Origin: Streptomyces sp. ACA25
Lineage (GTDB): Bacteria; Actinomycetota; Actinomycetes; Streptomycetales; Streptomycetaceae
Length of the DNA: 64,000 nucleotides
NCBI RefSeq assembly: GCF_028200735.1
Contig: NZ_JAQKPV010000015.1
Location: forward strand, 62,001-126,000
Reading direction: 5' to 3'
Every line of letters begins with the position of its first letter. Position 1 is the stretch's first letter. The notes beneath the pieces are model-generated. The model saw only the letters and a list, made by a program, of their open reading frames with translations, was not told the origin of the DNA and did no database searches. Position numbers and translations under genes: made by a program. Positions 9,484 to 18,352 of this stretch are shown in pieces.

Positions 9484-10439
9484 GGGTTGTTCGTCTCCGC
9501 GTTTCTGGCGGCGTCCGTCTGCTCGATGCCCGCCGGGATGTAGCCGGTCTGGCCCCTGTCGGCCAGATCCTGCAGGTGCTCCTGGTATTCCTCGGGAGAC
9601 ACCACCTTGACGTTGAAGAGCATGCGGGCGTGGTCAACGCCACAGAACTCGGCGCACTTGCCCATGAAGGTGCCCTGCTTGTTCGGGGTCACCTCGAAGC
9701 GGTTCGTGTGCCCGGGAATGACGTCCACCTTCATCAGGAACGGCACCACCCAGAAGGAGTGGATGACGTCCCGGGAAGTCAGGATGAACTGCACCGACTC
9801 GCCCTCGGGGAGCACCAGGGTCGGCCCCGGGTCGTTGGTGTCCGGGTCACGGTCGTCGGGCGTGCCGATGTCCCACACGCCGTCGGCGTTCTCCGGCACC
9901 GCCTCCATCATGCGGTCCGGGATGCCCCCGAGCTCCGGAGCGGTGCGGGCGTCGCCGTCGGAGGCACCGACCGGCTCCAGGTAGTTGAAGCCCCAGCTCC
10001 ACTGGAAGCCGACCACGTTGATGACGTGATCCGCGTCGTCGGACACCCTGGTGAGCTCGGTCTGGTCACGCGCGGTGAAGTAGAAAAGCACCGATACGAT
10101 GATCAGTGGAACTAGCGTGTACAAGGCCTCGATGGGCAGGTTGTACCGCGTCTGCGGAGGTACCTCGACCTTTGTTCTGGACCGCCGGTGGAAGTAGACA
10201 CTCCACAGGATGAGGCCCCAGACCAGCACACCCGTAATAAGGGCAGCAGCCCACGAGCCCTGCCACAGGGACAGGATCCGCGGCGCCTCCTCCGTCACCG
10301 GAGTGGGCATGCCAAGGCGGGGAAAGTCCTCTGATGTGCAACCTGTCGCGGTTGCCAGGACCAGGCCCGCGATCAGCGCCTGCGGCAGAATCCGCCGCAT
10401 CGGGCGCCGCGACGAGCGGTCGGAGCCGTTGGGACTCAC
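9480..10439 (-). CDS. ctaC: Cytochrome c oxidase subunit II
   Basis: CtaC carries the dinuclear CuA centre that accepts electrons from QcrC. It is a lipoprotein: a basic N-terminus is followed by [13 protein letters not shown], with the lipobox Cys near residue 34. Two transmembrane helices follow. The CuA ligands are visible in DVIHSFWVV and [16 protein letters not shown] at 10439 ([16 protein letters not shown]) was chosen over an upstream ATG because it gives 319 aa, the streptomycete length. It is the first gene of ctaCDF. The 273-base gap upstream to 10712 probably holds its promoter, but I see no convincing -35/-10 pair. Confidence 0.96.
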   Translation of the reverse strand: MSPNGSDRSSRRPMRRILPQALIAGLVLATATGCTSEDFPRLGMPTPVTEEAPRILSLWQGSWAAALITGVLVWGLILWSVYFHRRSRTKVEVPPQTRYNLPIEALYTLVPLIIVSVLFYFTARDQTELTRVSDDADHVINVVGFQWSWGFNYLEPVGASDGDARTAPELGGIPDRMMEAVPENADGVWDIGTPDDRDPDTNDPGPTLVLPEGESVQFILTSRDVIHSFWVVPFLMKVDVIPGHTNRFEVTPNKQGTFMGKCAEFCGVDHARMLFNVKVVSPEEYQEHLQDLADRGQTGYIPAGIEQTDAARNAETNNP

Positions 10440-10712
10440 GTAGCGCCTTCCCGAGAGTCTCGCCCGTAGGCCGGCCGCAGCCTTCGCACGGAGCGGGGCA
10501 CCGGCCCTGGCACGGGCAGGGGTTTGGATGTTTATGCGGACCAAACCCTACTGGACGCCCTGTGCGGTCGCGCGAGGAGGGTGCCCAACGCGGCGTGCCC
10601 CCTTCCCAGGGGGCGGAACTGGCCCTGCGGAGCCCCGGGTGACGCCCCGCAACGTGCCCGCTCCCGGCGGCCCGCGGCCCGGAGTGCCCCCCCGCGACGA
10701 TAGCGTTTCCGC

Positions 10713-12113
10713 GTGTCCTACTTCGATGCCGCCTCCTCTCTCCCCTGGCACCCCGTGGCACGGGAGGCTCTCGCCGCAGCCCTGGAGGACGGCTGGGCCG
10801 ATCCCACCCGGCTGCACCGCCAGGGGCGACGGGCCCGCATGCTGCTGGACGCCGCCAGGGAAAGCGCCGCGGAGCAGGTGGGCTGCCGCCCCGACGAGCT
10901 GGTCTTCACCTCCTCCGGCACCCGGGCACTGCACACCGGGATCGCCGGAAGCCTCTCCGCCCGTCGGCGTGTCGGGCGCCACCTGCTGGTCTCCGCGGTC
11001 GAGCACTCGGCCGTGCTGCACGCCGCCGGCGTCCACGAGCGGGACGGCGGCACGGTCACCGAAGTGGCCCCGGACCGCGGCGGCCGCGTCGATCCCGGTG
11101 ACTGGGCCGGCCGGCTCCGCAGGGACACCGCCCTGGCCTGCCTGCAGTCCGCCAACCACGAGGTCGGCACCGAGCAGCCGGTGGCCGAAGTGGCCGCCGC
11201 CTGCGGGGCGGCCGGCGTCCCCCTGCTGGTGGACGCCGCCCAGTCACTGCCCTGGGGGCCGGTGCCCGGCGAGTGGTCCCTGCTCACCGCGAGCGCCCAC
11301 AAGTGGGGCGGGCCGGGCGGGGTAGGACTCCTCGTGGTGCGCAAGGGAGTGCGCTTCGCCGCTCCGCAGCCGGCGGACGAGCGGGAGTCCGGCCGCGCCC
11401 CCGGCTTCGGCAGCCTGCCCGACGTGGTGGCCGCGGCGGCCTCGCTGCGCGCCGTCCGGCAGGAGGCGGTGAAGGAGGCGGCGCGGCTGCGGAAGCTCGT
11501 CGACCGGATCCGCGACCGGGTACCACGGCTCGTTCCGGACACCGAGGTGGTCGGGGACCCGCTGCGGCGGCTGCCGCACCTGGTCACCTTCTCCTGTCTC
11601 TACGCCGACGGCGAGGCCCTGCTGCACGCCCTGGACCGGGAGGGCTTCGCCGTCTCCTCCGGTTCCTCGTGCACCTCCAGCACCCTCACCCCCAGCCATG
11701 TGCTGCGCGCCATGGGAGTGCTCTCCGAGGGCAACGTCCGGGTCTCCCTGCCACCGGGCACCCGCGAGGAGGACGTCGAGCGGTTCCTCGCCGTGCTGCC
11801 CGGTGCCGTGGAATCGGTGCGGGAGCAGCTGGCGGGTCCGGCGCCGGCCGGACCCGGACCGGGCCCGCGGCCCGAGTCCGTCACGGTCGATTCGCTGGGG
11901 AAGCTCTGCCCGGTGCCCGTCATCGAACTGGCCCGGGCGATCGAGGGGGTGCCGGTCGGTGGCATCGTCACGGTGCTGTCCGACGACGGCGCTGCCGGGC
12001 TGGACATCCGGGCCTGGTGTCATCTGCGCGGGCAGGAGTTCCTCGACGAGCGGGACCTGGACAGCGCGGACCCGGATCGCGGCACGGCGTACCGGGTGCG
12101 CCGTGCCGCGTGA
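10713..12113 (+). CDS. Cysteine desulfurase fused to a TusA sulfurtransferase domain
   Basis: Residues 1-370 are a PLP-dependent NifS/IscS-type desulfurase. The PLP lysine is in SAHKWGGPGG, the PLP-contact His is in SAVEHSAVL, and the persulfide Cys lies in the SSGSSCTSS loop. After a Pro/Gly linker, residues about 392-466 form a TusA/SirA domain with the catalytic CPVP motif (LGKLCPVPVIELARAI). The fusion should mobilise sulfur from cysteine and pass it directly to TusA, for thiolated tRNA or cofactors. The GTG at 10713 lies 6 bases after TAGCGT with no Shine-Dalgarno, so the message may be leaderless. It is divergent from ctaC. Confidence 0.9.
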   Translation: MSYFDAASSLPWHPVAREALAAALEDGWADPTRLHRQGRRARMLLDAARESAAEQVGCRPDELVFTSSGTRALHTGIAGSLSARRRVGRHLLVSAVEHSAVLHAAGVHERDGGTVTEVAPDRGGRVDPGDWAGRLRRDTALACLQSANHEVGTEQPVAEVAAACGAAGVPLLVDAAQSLPWGPVPGEWSLLTASAHKWGGPGGVGLLVVRKGVRFAAPQPADERESGRAPGFGSLPDVVAAAASLRAVRQEAVKEAARLRKLVDRIRDRVPRLVPDTEVVGDPLRRLPHLVTFSCLYADGEALLHALDREGFAVSSGSSCTSSTLTPSHVLRAMGVLSEGNVRVSLPPGTREEDVERFLAVLPGAVESVREQLAGPAPAGPGPGPRPESVTVDSLGKLCPVPVIELARAIEGVPVGGIVTVLSDDGAAGLDIRAWCHLRGQEFLDERDLDSADPDRGTAYRVRRAA

Positions 12114-12140
12114 CCCTTCGCGGGTCGGCTCCCCCGGGGC

Positions 12141-13121
12141 TCAGCCGCCCTGCACGTGGGCGCGGACCTCGTCCGCGGCGTCGTGGCCGTATGCCTTCGC
12201 GAAACGCTCCATGAAGGAGCCCCGGCGCAGCTCGTACTCCTGGGTGCCCACCGTCTCGATGACCAGGGTGGCCAGCATGCAGCCCAGCTGAGCGGAACGC
12301 TCCAGCGTGGTGCCCCAGGCCAGGCCGGCCAGGAAGCCGGCCCGCAACGCGTCACCGACGCCGGTCGGATCCGCCTTGGTCTCCTCCTGCGGGCAGCCCA
12401 CCCGCAGATCCGGCTCACCGGCCCGCTCGATCAGCACCCCCCGGGCACCGAGCGTGGTGACCCGGGTGCCGACCTTCGCCAGGATCTCCTCGCCGGTCCA
12501 ACCGGTCTTCGACTCGATGAGCGAGCCCTCGTACTCGTTGCTGAAGAGGTACGCGGCGTCTTCCGTCAGGGCGCGGATCTCCTCCCCGTCCATCCGGGCG
12601 AGCTGCTGCGAGTAGTCGGCGGCGAACGGGATGCCGCGGCTGCGGCACTCCTCGGTGTGCCGCCGCATCGCCTCGGGGTCGTCGGCACCGATGTGCACCA
12701 GATCCAGTCCGCCGACCCGGTCCGCGACCGTCTTCAGCTCGATGAGCCGGGCCTCGCTCATCGCACCCGTGTAGAAGGAACCGAGCTGGTTGTGGTCGGC
12801 GTCGGTGGTGCACACGAAGCGCGCGGTGTGCAGCACCTCCGAGATCCGGACGGACTCGGTGTCCACACCGTGCCGGTCCAGCCAGGCGCGGTACTCGTCG
12901 AAGTCCGCGCCCGCGGCGCCGACCAGGATCGGGGCGGCACCCAGCTGCCCCATGCCGAAGCAGATGTTGGCGGCGACCCCGCCCCTGCGCACATCGAGCT
13001 GGTCGACGAGGAACGACAGGGAGACGGTGTGCAGTTGGTCCCCGACGAGCTGGTCGGCGAACCGGCCGGGAAAGGTCATCAGATGGTCGGTGGCGATGGA
13101 GCCGGAGACGGCGATGCGCAC
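12141..13121 (-). CDS. PfkB-family carbohydrate kinase, adenosine-kinase-like
   Basis: This 326-residue ribokinase-fold enzyme has the N-terminal substrate motif RRGGVAANICFGMGQLG and the C-terminal PfkB signature DPTGVGDALRAGFLAG. The Asp in GVGD is the catalytic base. It phosphorylates a sugar or nucleoside with ATP in the cytosol. The mycobacterial adenosine kinase AdoK belongs to the same subfamily and also lies next to ctaC, so adenosine is a reasonable substrate. This is inferred from family and position, not from a substrate-specific residue. It is convergent with the desulfurase fusion, and the gap between the two stops is only 27 bases. Confidence 0.88.
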   Translation of the reverse strand: MRIAVSGSIATDHLMTFPGRFADQLVGDQLHTVSLSFLVDQLDVRRGGVAANICFGMGQLGAAPILVGAAGADFDEYRAWLDRHGVDTESVRISEVLHTARFVCTTDADHNQLGSFYTGAMSEARLIELKTVADRVGGLDLVHIGADDPEAMRRHTEECRSRGIPFAADYSQQLARMDGEEIRALTEDAAYLFSNEYEGSLIESKTGWTGEEILAKVGTRVTTLGARGVLIERAGEPDLRVGCPQEETKADPTGVGDALRAGFLAGLAWGTTLERSAQLGCMLATLVIETVGTQEYELRRGSFMERFAKAYGHDAADEVRAHVQGG

Positions 13122-13261
13122 GGCAGGTCTGCTCCTGGAAAGGGGGCGGGCGGACTCCTCAGGCTACCGCCGGACGGCAAGGGACCACAGACCCGGGAAC
13201 CGGCAACGGGTGCGGCCCGTCCAAGAGACGCATCATCCATCCGCACCCGAGGAGCGTTGCC

Positions 13262-14848
13262 GTGGCTGACCAGGACACCGTGGACCACCCCCCTGCGGAC
13301 GCCCTTCCCCTCCCGGCCCGCCGCCGCCACTGGCCGGCCGCGGCCGCGGTGGCGGCCTCCGTGGCGCTGCTCGCGGGCGGGATCTACGGCGGGCAGACGC
13401 TGTTCGGCACGGCCGGTGACGAGGCCGCGGGCCCGGAGGCCGCTGCGCCGGACGCCACCGGCAACCTGGAAGCCGACTCCCTGGCGTCCTCGGACGCGGC
13501 CCGCGTCGTGCTCGTGGCGACCGAGGATCTCCCGGACGGACCCGAACGGGCCGCGGTGCACCGCTTTTCCGGCAGTGTCGGTGCGGCGGAGGTGACGGAA
13601 CTGGCCAGAGCCCTGGGGCTGTCGGGCACGCCGGAGTTGCGCGACGGGACCTGGCGGGTCGGCGCCCCGGCAGGCTCCCCCGACTCCCCCCGCTCCTCCG
13701 GCCCGGCACCCGACGCGCCCGGCGCCGCGCAGCCGGTGCTCACGGTCTCCGCGGAAGCCCCCGGCGAGTGGTCCTTCCACTCCTACGGGGATCCCGGGCA
13801 GCCGGTCCCGGCCCCGGGCACCGGCACCGAGGACCTCCCCGGGGCCGGGAAGGGAGGCGAGGGCCAGGGCGTCGATCCCTCGGAGGGCACGGACGGCCGG
13901 GCGGACGCGGAGCCGGTGATGCCCGGCGCCCCGGTCGACCCGGTGCCGGAGAAGACCGCGCTGGCCGCCGCCCGGCCCCTGCTGGAGACGCTCGGTCTGC
14001 AGGACGCGCAGCTGGAGACCGAGGAGCAGTGGGGCGACAGCCGGACGGTGCGGGTCGCTGACCAGGTGTCCGGTCTTCCGGTGCACGGCGCGGACACCGT
14101 GCTCGAGGTCGGCCCCGGTGGTGAGCTGCGGAGCGGCTACGGCAGGCTGCTGACCCCCACGGCGGACGGGGAGCATCCGCTGTTGAGCGCGCAGGAGGCC
14201 CTGGACACGCTGAACGGTGAGTCCGCGGCGCAGGGTTCCGCGGACGCGCGGGAGGACGGGGCCGAAGTCGCGCCTCCGGAGGGAAGCACCGAGGTCCCGG
14301 TGACGGGCGCGCACCTGGCGCTGAGCCTGGAGCACGCCGGGGCCGAGCCGCTGCTGGTGCCGGTCTGGGTCTTCGAGGCGGGCGAGCGCGACGCGCGCTA
14401 CGCGGTGACGCAGCCTGCCGTCGACCCCGGGACGCTGGGCCTGCGCGACGGCGAGGCCGGGGACGGCGGGCACCCCGGGGCAGGAGCGGCGGAGCCCGGC
14501 AGCCCGGGCCAGGTGGAGCCCGCCCCGCCGCTGGAGCCGCTGCCTCCGGACGCCCCCGGCGGGCCCGGTGACGTGCCGGACCTGACGGACGCGGGCATGT
14601 CGGTGGACGCCTACGGTCCCGGGGACCGTGTCCTCACCCTGCACTTCTGGGGCGGAGTCTGCGACGAGTACGCCGGAGCCGCGGAGGAGTCCGGGGACAC
14701 CGTCCGGCTGCGCACCGAGACGGTCGGCGGTACCGACGATGTCTGCATCATGATCGCGGAGCGGACCTCGGTCCGGGTGAAGCTGGACGCGCCGGTCGGG
14801 GACCGGACACTGGTGGACGAGCGCGGCGAGGAGATCCCGGTGCGCTGA
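13262..14848 (+). CDS. Membrane-anchored Pro/Gly/Glu-rich hypothetical protein, 528 aa
   Basis: A short basic N-terminus (ARRRHWP) precedes one hydrophobic helix (about residues 26-45), after which the rest of the chain is predicted outside the membrane. The ectodomain is acidic and has several low-complexity Pro/Gly/Glu linkers. These separate more ordered blocks: about 78-125, 220-300 and 340-385, and a C-terminal block from about 435. The last block contains the only two cysteines seen (GGVCDEYAG and TDDVCIMIAE), which could form a disulfide. No enzyme motif was recognised. The GTG at 13262 follows GAGGAG. It is divergent from the sugar kinase. Function is unknown. Confidence 0.8.
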   Translation: MADQDTVDHPPADALPLPARRRHWPAAAAVAASVALLAGGIYGGQTLFGTAGDEAAGPEAAAPDATGNLEADSLASSDAARVVLVATEDLPDGPERAAVHRFSGSVGAAEVTELARALGLSGTPELRDGTWRVGAPAGSPDSPRSSGPAPDAPGAAQPVLTVSAEAPGEWSFHSYGDPGQPVPAPGTGTEDLPGAGKGGEGQGVDPSEGTDGRADAEPVMPGAPVDPVPEKTALAAARPLLETLGLQDAQLETEEQWGDSRTVRVADQVSGLPVHGADTVLEVGPGGELRSGYGRLLTPTADGEHPLLSAQEALDTLNGESAAQGSADAREDGAEVAPPEGSTEVPVTGAHLALSLEHAGAEPLLVPVWVFEAGERDARYAVTQPAVDPGTLGLRDGEAGDGGHPGAGAAEPGSPGQVEPAPPLEPLPPDAPGGPGDVPDLTDAGMSVDAYGPGDRVLTLHFWGGVCDEYAGAAEESGDTVRLRTETVGGTDDVCIMIAERTSVRVKLDAPVGDRTLVDERGEEIPVR

Positions 14849-14903
14849 GCGGCAGGGGCAGGCGCTGACACGCCCGCCACGCGCTCCTGCCCCGGAGCGC
14901 ACG

Positions 14904-14936
14904 GAAGGGGGCGGCCCGGACGGGGCCGCCCCCTTC
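14904..14936. terminator. Hairpin between convergent genes
   Basis: A perfect 14-base stem GAAGGGGGCGGCCC (14904-14917) pairs with 14923-14936 over a 5-base loop. Its T-containing arm ends favour termination on either strand. It separates the anchored protein gene from the A-type Fe-S carrier gene. Confidence 0.85.
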
Positions 14937-14987
14937 AGCTGTCTGTCGGAGGCGCGGAACACCACGCCCGGCCCCGCCGGGGACGGC

Positions 14988-15341
14988 TCAGCTGAACGAG
15001 TCGCCGCAGGCGCAGGAACCCGTGGCGTTCGGGTTGTCGATGGTGAAGCCCTGCTTCTCGATGGTGTCGACGAAGTCGATGGAGGCGCCGCCCAGGTAAG
15101 GGGCGCTCATCCGGTCGGTGACCACCTTGACGCCGTCGAAGTCCTTGACGACATCTCCGTCGAGCGAACGCTCATCGAAGAAGAGCTGATAGCGCAGCCC
15201 GGAACATCCACCCGGCTGAACTGCGACGCGGAGGGCGAGATCATCGCGACCCTCCTGCTCGAGCAGGGTCCTGACCTTCCCCGCGGCAGCGTCGGACAGG
15301 ATGATGCCGTCACTCACAACGGTCTGGTCCTCAACGGACAT
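14988..15341 (-). CDS. erpA: A-type iron-sulfur carrier (HesB/IscA/ErpA family)
   Basis: This 117-residue protein delivers Fe-S clusters to apo-enzymes. The three cluster cysteines are visible: Cys46 in QPGGCSGLRY and Cys110/Cys112 in GSCACGDSF. The terminal motif reads CAC rather than CGC. The ATG at 15341 was chosen; a much longer reading frame continues upstream but has no conserved sequence. It lies back to back with nadA, whose product needs a 4Fe-4S cluster, so the pair makes functional sense. The ErpA-type name follows from length and sequence; IscA is the alternative. Confidence 0.92.
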   Translation of the reverse strand: MSVEDQTVVSDGIILSDAAAGKVRTLLEQEGRDDLALRVAVQPGGCSGLRYQLFFDERSLDGDVVKDFDGVKVVTDRMSAPYLGGASIDFVDTIEKQGFTIDNPNATGSCACGDSFS

Positions 15342-15551
15342 CTGCTTCTCTCCCGGGTAGTACGGACTGCTCTGCCTATTGCTGGAACGCCCGGCACCGC
15401 CGAGGCATTCCGGTGTCGGCATGTCTCTTTCCTCCCCGCCATGCTCGCACACCGTCGCGCCTCGGGTCACGGCTCGCGGCACCGGACCGGCCGGCGCGCA
15501 GCGGGATGCGTCACATTGACACGAGCTGCATCGTCGAACTGACGCGAAGCG

Positions 15552-15566
15552 GTTATCATAGATAAC
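15552..15566. promoter_or_regulatory. Palindrome GTTATC-ATA-GATAAC in the erpA/nadA divergent region
   Basis: A perfect 6+6 inverted repeat with a 3-base spacer lies 76 bases before the nadA start and 211 bases before erpA, in otherwise GC-rich DNA. It contains TATGAT on the minus strand, a good -10 for erpA. It could be an operator, a promoter, or both. The rest of this 300-base gap (15342-15641) shows a TTGACA at 15516-15521 but no matching -10 at proper spacing. Confidence 0.35.
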
Positions 15567-15641
15567 GTCAGATCGACGAAAAGCCAGGTGAAGCGGTCTA
15601 CTGCTGCTTCGAGGCATCCGACGCAACGGAAAAGGTGTGCC

Positions 15642-16820
15642 GTGAACACCGCCCAGCCCTTGGACGTCCAGCCCACCCCGCTGGCCCTGCTCCTGCTCGG
15701 CCGCGAAGCCGACCCGGCCAGTGAGCGCGGCGTGGACTGTCCCGGTGACCTCCCGGCCGCCTCGGACCCGGACCTGGTCGAACGGGCGCGTGCGGCCAAG
15801 GCCGCGCTCGGCACCCGGGTCTTCGTCCTGGGCCACCACTACCAGCGCGACGAGGTCATCGAGTTCGCCGACGTGACCGGCGACTCGTTCAAGCTGGCCC
15901 GCGAGGCGGCGGCCCGGCCCGAGGCCGAGTACATCGTCTTCTGCGGCGTGCACTTCATGGCCGAATCGGCCGACATCCTGACCTCCGACGCCCAGCAGGT
16001 CGTTCTCCCCGACCTGGCCGCCGGCTGCTCCATGGCCGACATGGCCAACGCCGAGCAGGTCGCCGAGTGCTGGGACGTCCTGACCGAGGCCGGCGTCGCC
16101 GGCACCACCGTGCCCGTCTCGTACATGAACTCCTCCGCCGACATCAAGGCCTTCACCGGCCGGCACGGCGGCACCATATGCACGTCCTCCAACGCCAAGC
16201 GTGCCCTGGACTGGGCCTTCGAGCAGGGCGAGAAGGTCCTCTTCCTCCCCGACCAGCACCTCGGCCGCAACACCGCGGTCCGTGACCTGGGGCTGTCCCT
16301 GAACGACTGCGTGGTCTACAACCCGCACCGGCCGAACGGCGGCCTCACCCCCGAGCAGCTCCGGGACGCGAAGATGATCCTGTGGCGCGGGCACTGCTCG
16401 GTGCACGGCCGCTTCTCCGTGGACTCGGTGCGCGATGTACGCGAGCGGGTGCCCGGCGTCAACGTCCTGGTGCACCCCGAGTGCAAGAACGAGGTCGTCG
16501 CCGCCGCCGATCAGGTGGGCTCCACGGAGTACATCATCAAGACCCTGGACGCCGCCCCGGCCGGCTCGAAGTGGGCGATCGGCACCGAGCTGAACCTGGT
16601 GCGGCGGCTGGCGAACCGCTACGCCGGGGAGGGCAAGGAGGTCGTCTTCCTCGACCGGACGGTCTGCTTCTGCTCGACCATGAACCGCATCGACCTGCCG
16701 CACCTGGTGTGGGCGCTGGAGTCCCTGGTGGACGGCAAGGTCGTCAACCGCATCCAGGTGGACCCGGAGACCGAGAAGTACGCCAAGCTCGCCCTGGAGC
16801 GCATGCTCAGCCTCCCGTAG
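15642..16820 (+). CDS. nadA: Quinolinate synthase
   Basis: NadA condenses iminoaspartate with dihydroxyacetone phosphate to make quinolinate for NAD synthesis, using a 4Fe-4S cluster. The 392-residue protein has the GHHYQRDEVI motif and three candidate cluster cysteines, in IVFCGVHFMAESAD, HPECKNEV and VCFCSTMNR. The SYMNSSADIKAF and DQHLGRN substrate motifs are intact. The GTG at 15642 (VNTAQPLD) was chosen over an upstream ATG at 15588, because an AGG-type ribosome site lies just before it and the sequence is conserved from here. nadB and nadC are not adjacent. Confidence 0.96.
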   Translation: MNTAQPLDVQPTPLALLLLGREADPASERGVDCPGDLPAASDPDLVERARAAKAALGTRVFVLGHHYQRDEVIEFADVTGDSFKLAREAAARPEAEYIVFCGVHFMAESADILTSDAQQVVLPDLAAGCSMADMANAEQVAECWDVLTEAGVAGTTVPVSYMNSSADIKAFTGRHGGTICTSSNAKRALDWAFEQGEKVLFLPDQHLGRNTAVRDLGLSLNDCVVYNPHRPNGGLTPEQLRDAKMILWRGHCSVHGRFSVDSVRDVRERVPGVNVLVHPECKNEVVAAADQVGSTEYIIKTLDAAPAGSKWAIGTELNLVRRLANRYAGEGKEVVFLDRTVCFCSTMNRIDLPHLVWALESLVDGKVVNRIQVDPETEKYAKLALERMLSLP

Positions 16821-16867
16821 CCGGGCACCGCGGCTGCTGCCGGCCGCACCCGCTCCATCCCGGCGAC

Positions 16868-16904
16868 GGCGGTGGGGCCGGACAGGTTGTCCGGCCCCAC
16901 CGCC
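16868..16904. terminator. nadA terminator
   Basis: A perfect 17-base stem (16868-16884 with 16888-16904) closes a 3-base loop GGT about 48 bases past the nadA stop. It also lies between nadA and the convergent small membrane protein gene. There is no T-run. Confidence 0.85.
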
Positions 16905-16918
16905 GCCCGTCACGGGCA

Positions 16919-17083
16919 CTACGGCCGGGAGGAAGGGCCGTGTCCGGCGAACGGAAGCGCGTCGAAGATCTCGCCGTCCCCTCCGGGCGGGTCCGGGTCC
17001 CGCACGCAGCCGTCCGCCACCACCAGCAGGCCCAGCAGCACGCCGACCAGCGCCGCGACCGTCACCCACGAACGCACACTCAT
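16919..17083 (-). CDS. Small single-helix membrane protein, 54 aa
   Basis: The 54-residue frame starts MSVRSW and has one hydrophobic helix (about residues 7-25) ending in DGC. A short acidic Pro/Gly-rich tail follows. The single Cys after the helix could be a lipobox-like residue, but the preceding VVADGC is a poor match. It lies between the nadA terminator and the divergent GNAT gene. No family was recognised, and a real gene is plausible rather than certain at this size. Confidence 0.45.
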   Translation of the reverse strand: MSVRSWVTVAALVGVLLGLLVVADGCVRDPDPPGGDGEIFDALPFAGHGPSSRP

Positions 17084-17174
17084 TCTCGGATCATCCCACC
17101 GCTCCCCCGCCCGCACCGCCCCTCGACTTCACCGGGCTGGACCGGTGACCGCGCCCACGGCGAGGATGGACGGC

Positions 17175-18056
17175 ATGCTGCTGCGCCAGGTCCGTGACAC
17201 CCGGGACGACGCCTCCGCCGTACGGACCGTGGCCGCCGCCGCGTTCGCCGCCTCCCACGCCGCCAAGGGCGATGCACCGGAGGAGTGGTGGTCCCCGGAG
17301 GCCATCGCCGGGCACGAACGGACCACCCGGCACCTGGCCCGCACCGATCCGGGCGGCTGCTGGCTGGCGGAGGACGCCGCGGGCCGCCCGGTGGGCGCCG
17401 TGCGGGCCTCGCTCCGGGAAGGCACCTGGGGACTGTCCCTGCTCGCGGTGCTCCCCGAGGCGCAGGGCAACGGCGTCGGCACCGCACTGCTGGACCGCGC
17501 GCTGGAGTACGGCCGCGGCACGCTGCGCGGCATCATCTGCGGCTCCCGGCACCCGGTGGCCGCCCGCACCTACCGGCGGGCCGGCTTCACCCTGCACCCC
17601 GCGATGCGCATGCGGGGCACGGTGGACGCCACCCGTCTCCCCGCCCCCGACGGTCCTGCCCTCGAAGGCAGCGCCGCGCACCGGGACCTGATGGACTCCG
17701 TGGACCGCAGGATCCGCGGCGGCGCCCACGGCCCCGACCACCTGGAGCTGCTGCGGCACCACCGCGTGGTCGTCGCCGACGACCTGGCGGGCGGCGGCTA
17801 CGCCTACGTCAGCGACGACGGCCGGGTGGAGCTCCTGGCCGCCACCTCCCGCCGCATCGCCACCCGGCTCCTCACCGCGGCCCTGCTGAGCCTCCCCGCC
17901 GGCGCCACCGCGCGGCTCGCCCAGCTCACCGCCGAGCAGGAGTGGGCGGTGGACGTCGGCCTGGCGGCCGGTCTGGAGCTGACCACGGCCGGCTACCTCT
18001 GTCTGCGCGGTATGCGCCCGCCCACCCCCTACATCCCCTCCGGTACTTTCCTGTGA
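17175..18056 (+). CDS. GNAT-family N-acetyltransferase
   Basis: This 293-residue protein has an acetyl-CoA pocket in the first half: the motif A stretch LSLLAVLPEAQGNGVGTALLDRAL near residues 95-118 and the motif B element AARTYRRAGF. The second half (about 160-293) looks like another, weaker GNAT-like fold (DDLAGGGYAYVSDDGRVELLAATS), giving a tandem arrangement. The acceptor substrate is unknown. The ATG at 17175 has GAGG 9 bases upstream; an ATG at 17166 is in frame but too close to it. It is divergent from the small membrane protein gene. Confidence 0.88.
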   Translation: MLLRQVRDTRDDASAVRTVAAAAFAASHAAKGDAPEEWWSPEAIAGHERTTRHLARTDPGGCWLAEDAAGRPVGAVRASLREGTWGLSLLAVLPEAQGNGVGTALLDRALEYGRGTLRGIICGSRHPVAARTYRRAGFTLHPAMRMRGTVDATRLPAPDGPALEGSAAHRDLMDSVDRRIRGGAHGPDHLELLRHHRVVVADDLAGGGYAYVSDDGRVELLAATSRRIATRLLTAALLSLPAGATARLAQLTAEQEWAVDVGLAAGLELTTAGYLCLRGMRPPTPYIPSGTFL

Positions 18057-18352
18057 CCTGCCTGCGAACCTGCCGACTCCGTCACGCAGCGGGGCGTGTT
18101 TGCCTGGCCGAGCCGGCTGTTCCCGGGCCGGGCCCGCTGCGGGCGTAGCTGCCCGGGCCTCTTCGGGCGCCGTTGTCATGCTCGCCGGTGCCCTGCTGGC
18201 CGTGACACAGGGCCGCTTCCGTCAACAGGCCCCGCAGCAGCCCGAAAAGGCCGCCGAGTCGTTCGCCCCCGCTCCCAGGGCGGGAGGTGACAGGCAGGAA
18301 TCCCGGCGTGGCGGCTGACTCGATGGCCGTCCGGACAGCGGGCGAAAGCCGG
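18057..18352. other. Intergenic stretch, no supported gene
   Basis: This 296-base gap separates the convergent GNAT and response-regulator genes. It has a run of GGGC/GCCC self-complementary segments around 18110-18165 that may terminate transcription. It also has a short plus-strand open frame near 18179 without a ribosome site or recognisable sequence. I see no gene here. Confidence 0.4.

Noticed and set aside
18179-18318. Small plus-strand frame downstream of the GNAT gene
   Set aside because: No ribosome site or recognisable sequence; it lies in a hairpin-rich convergent gap.
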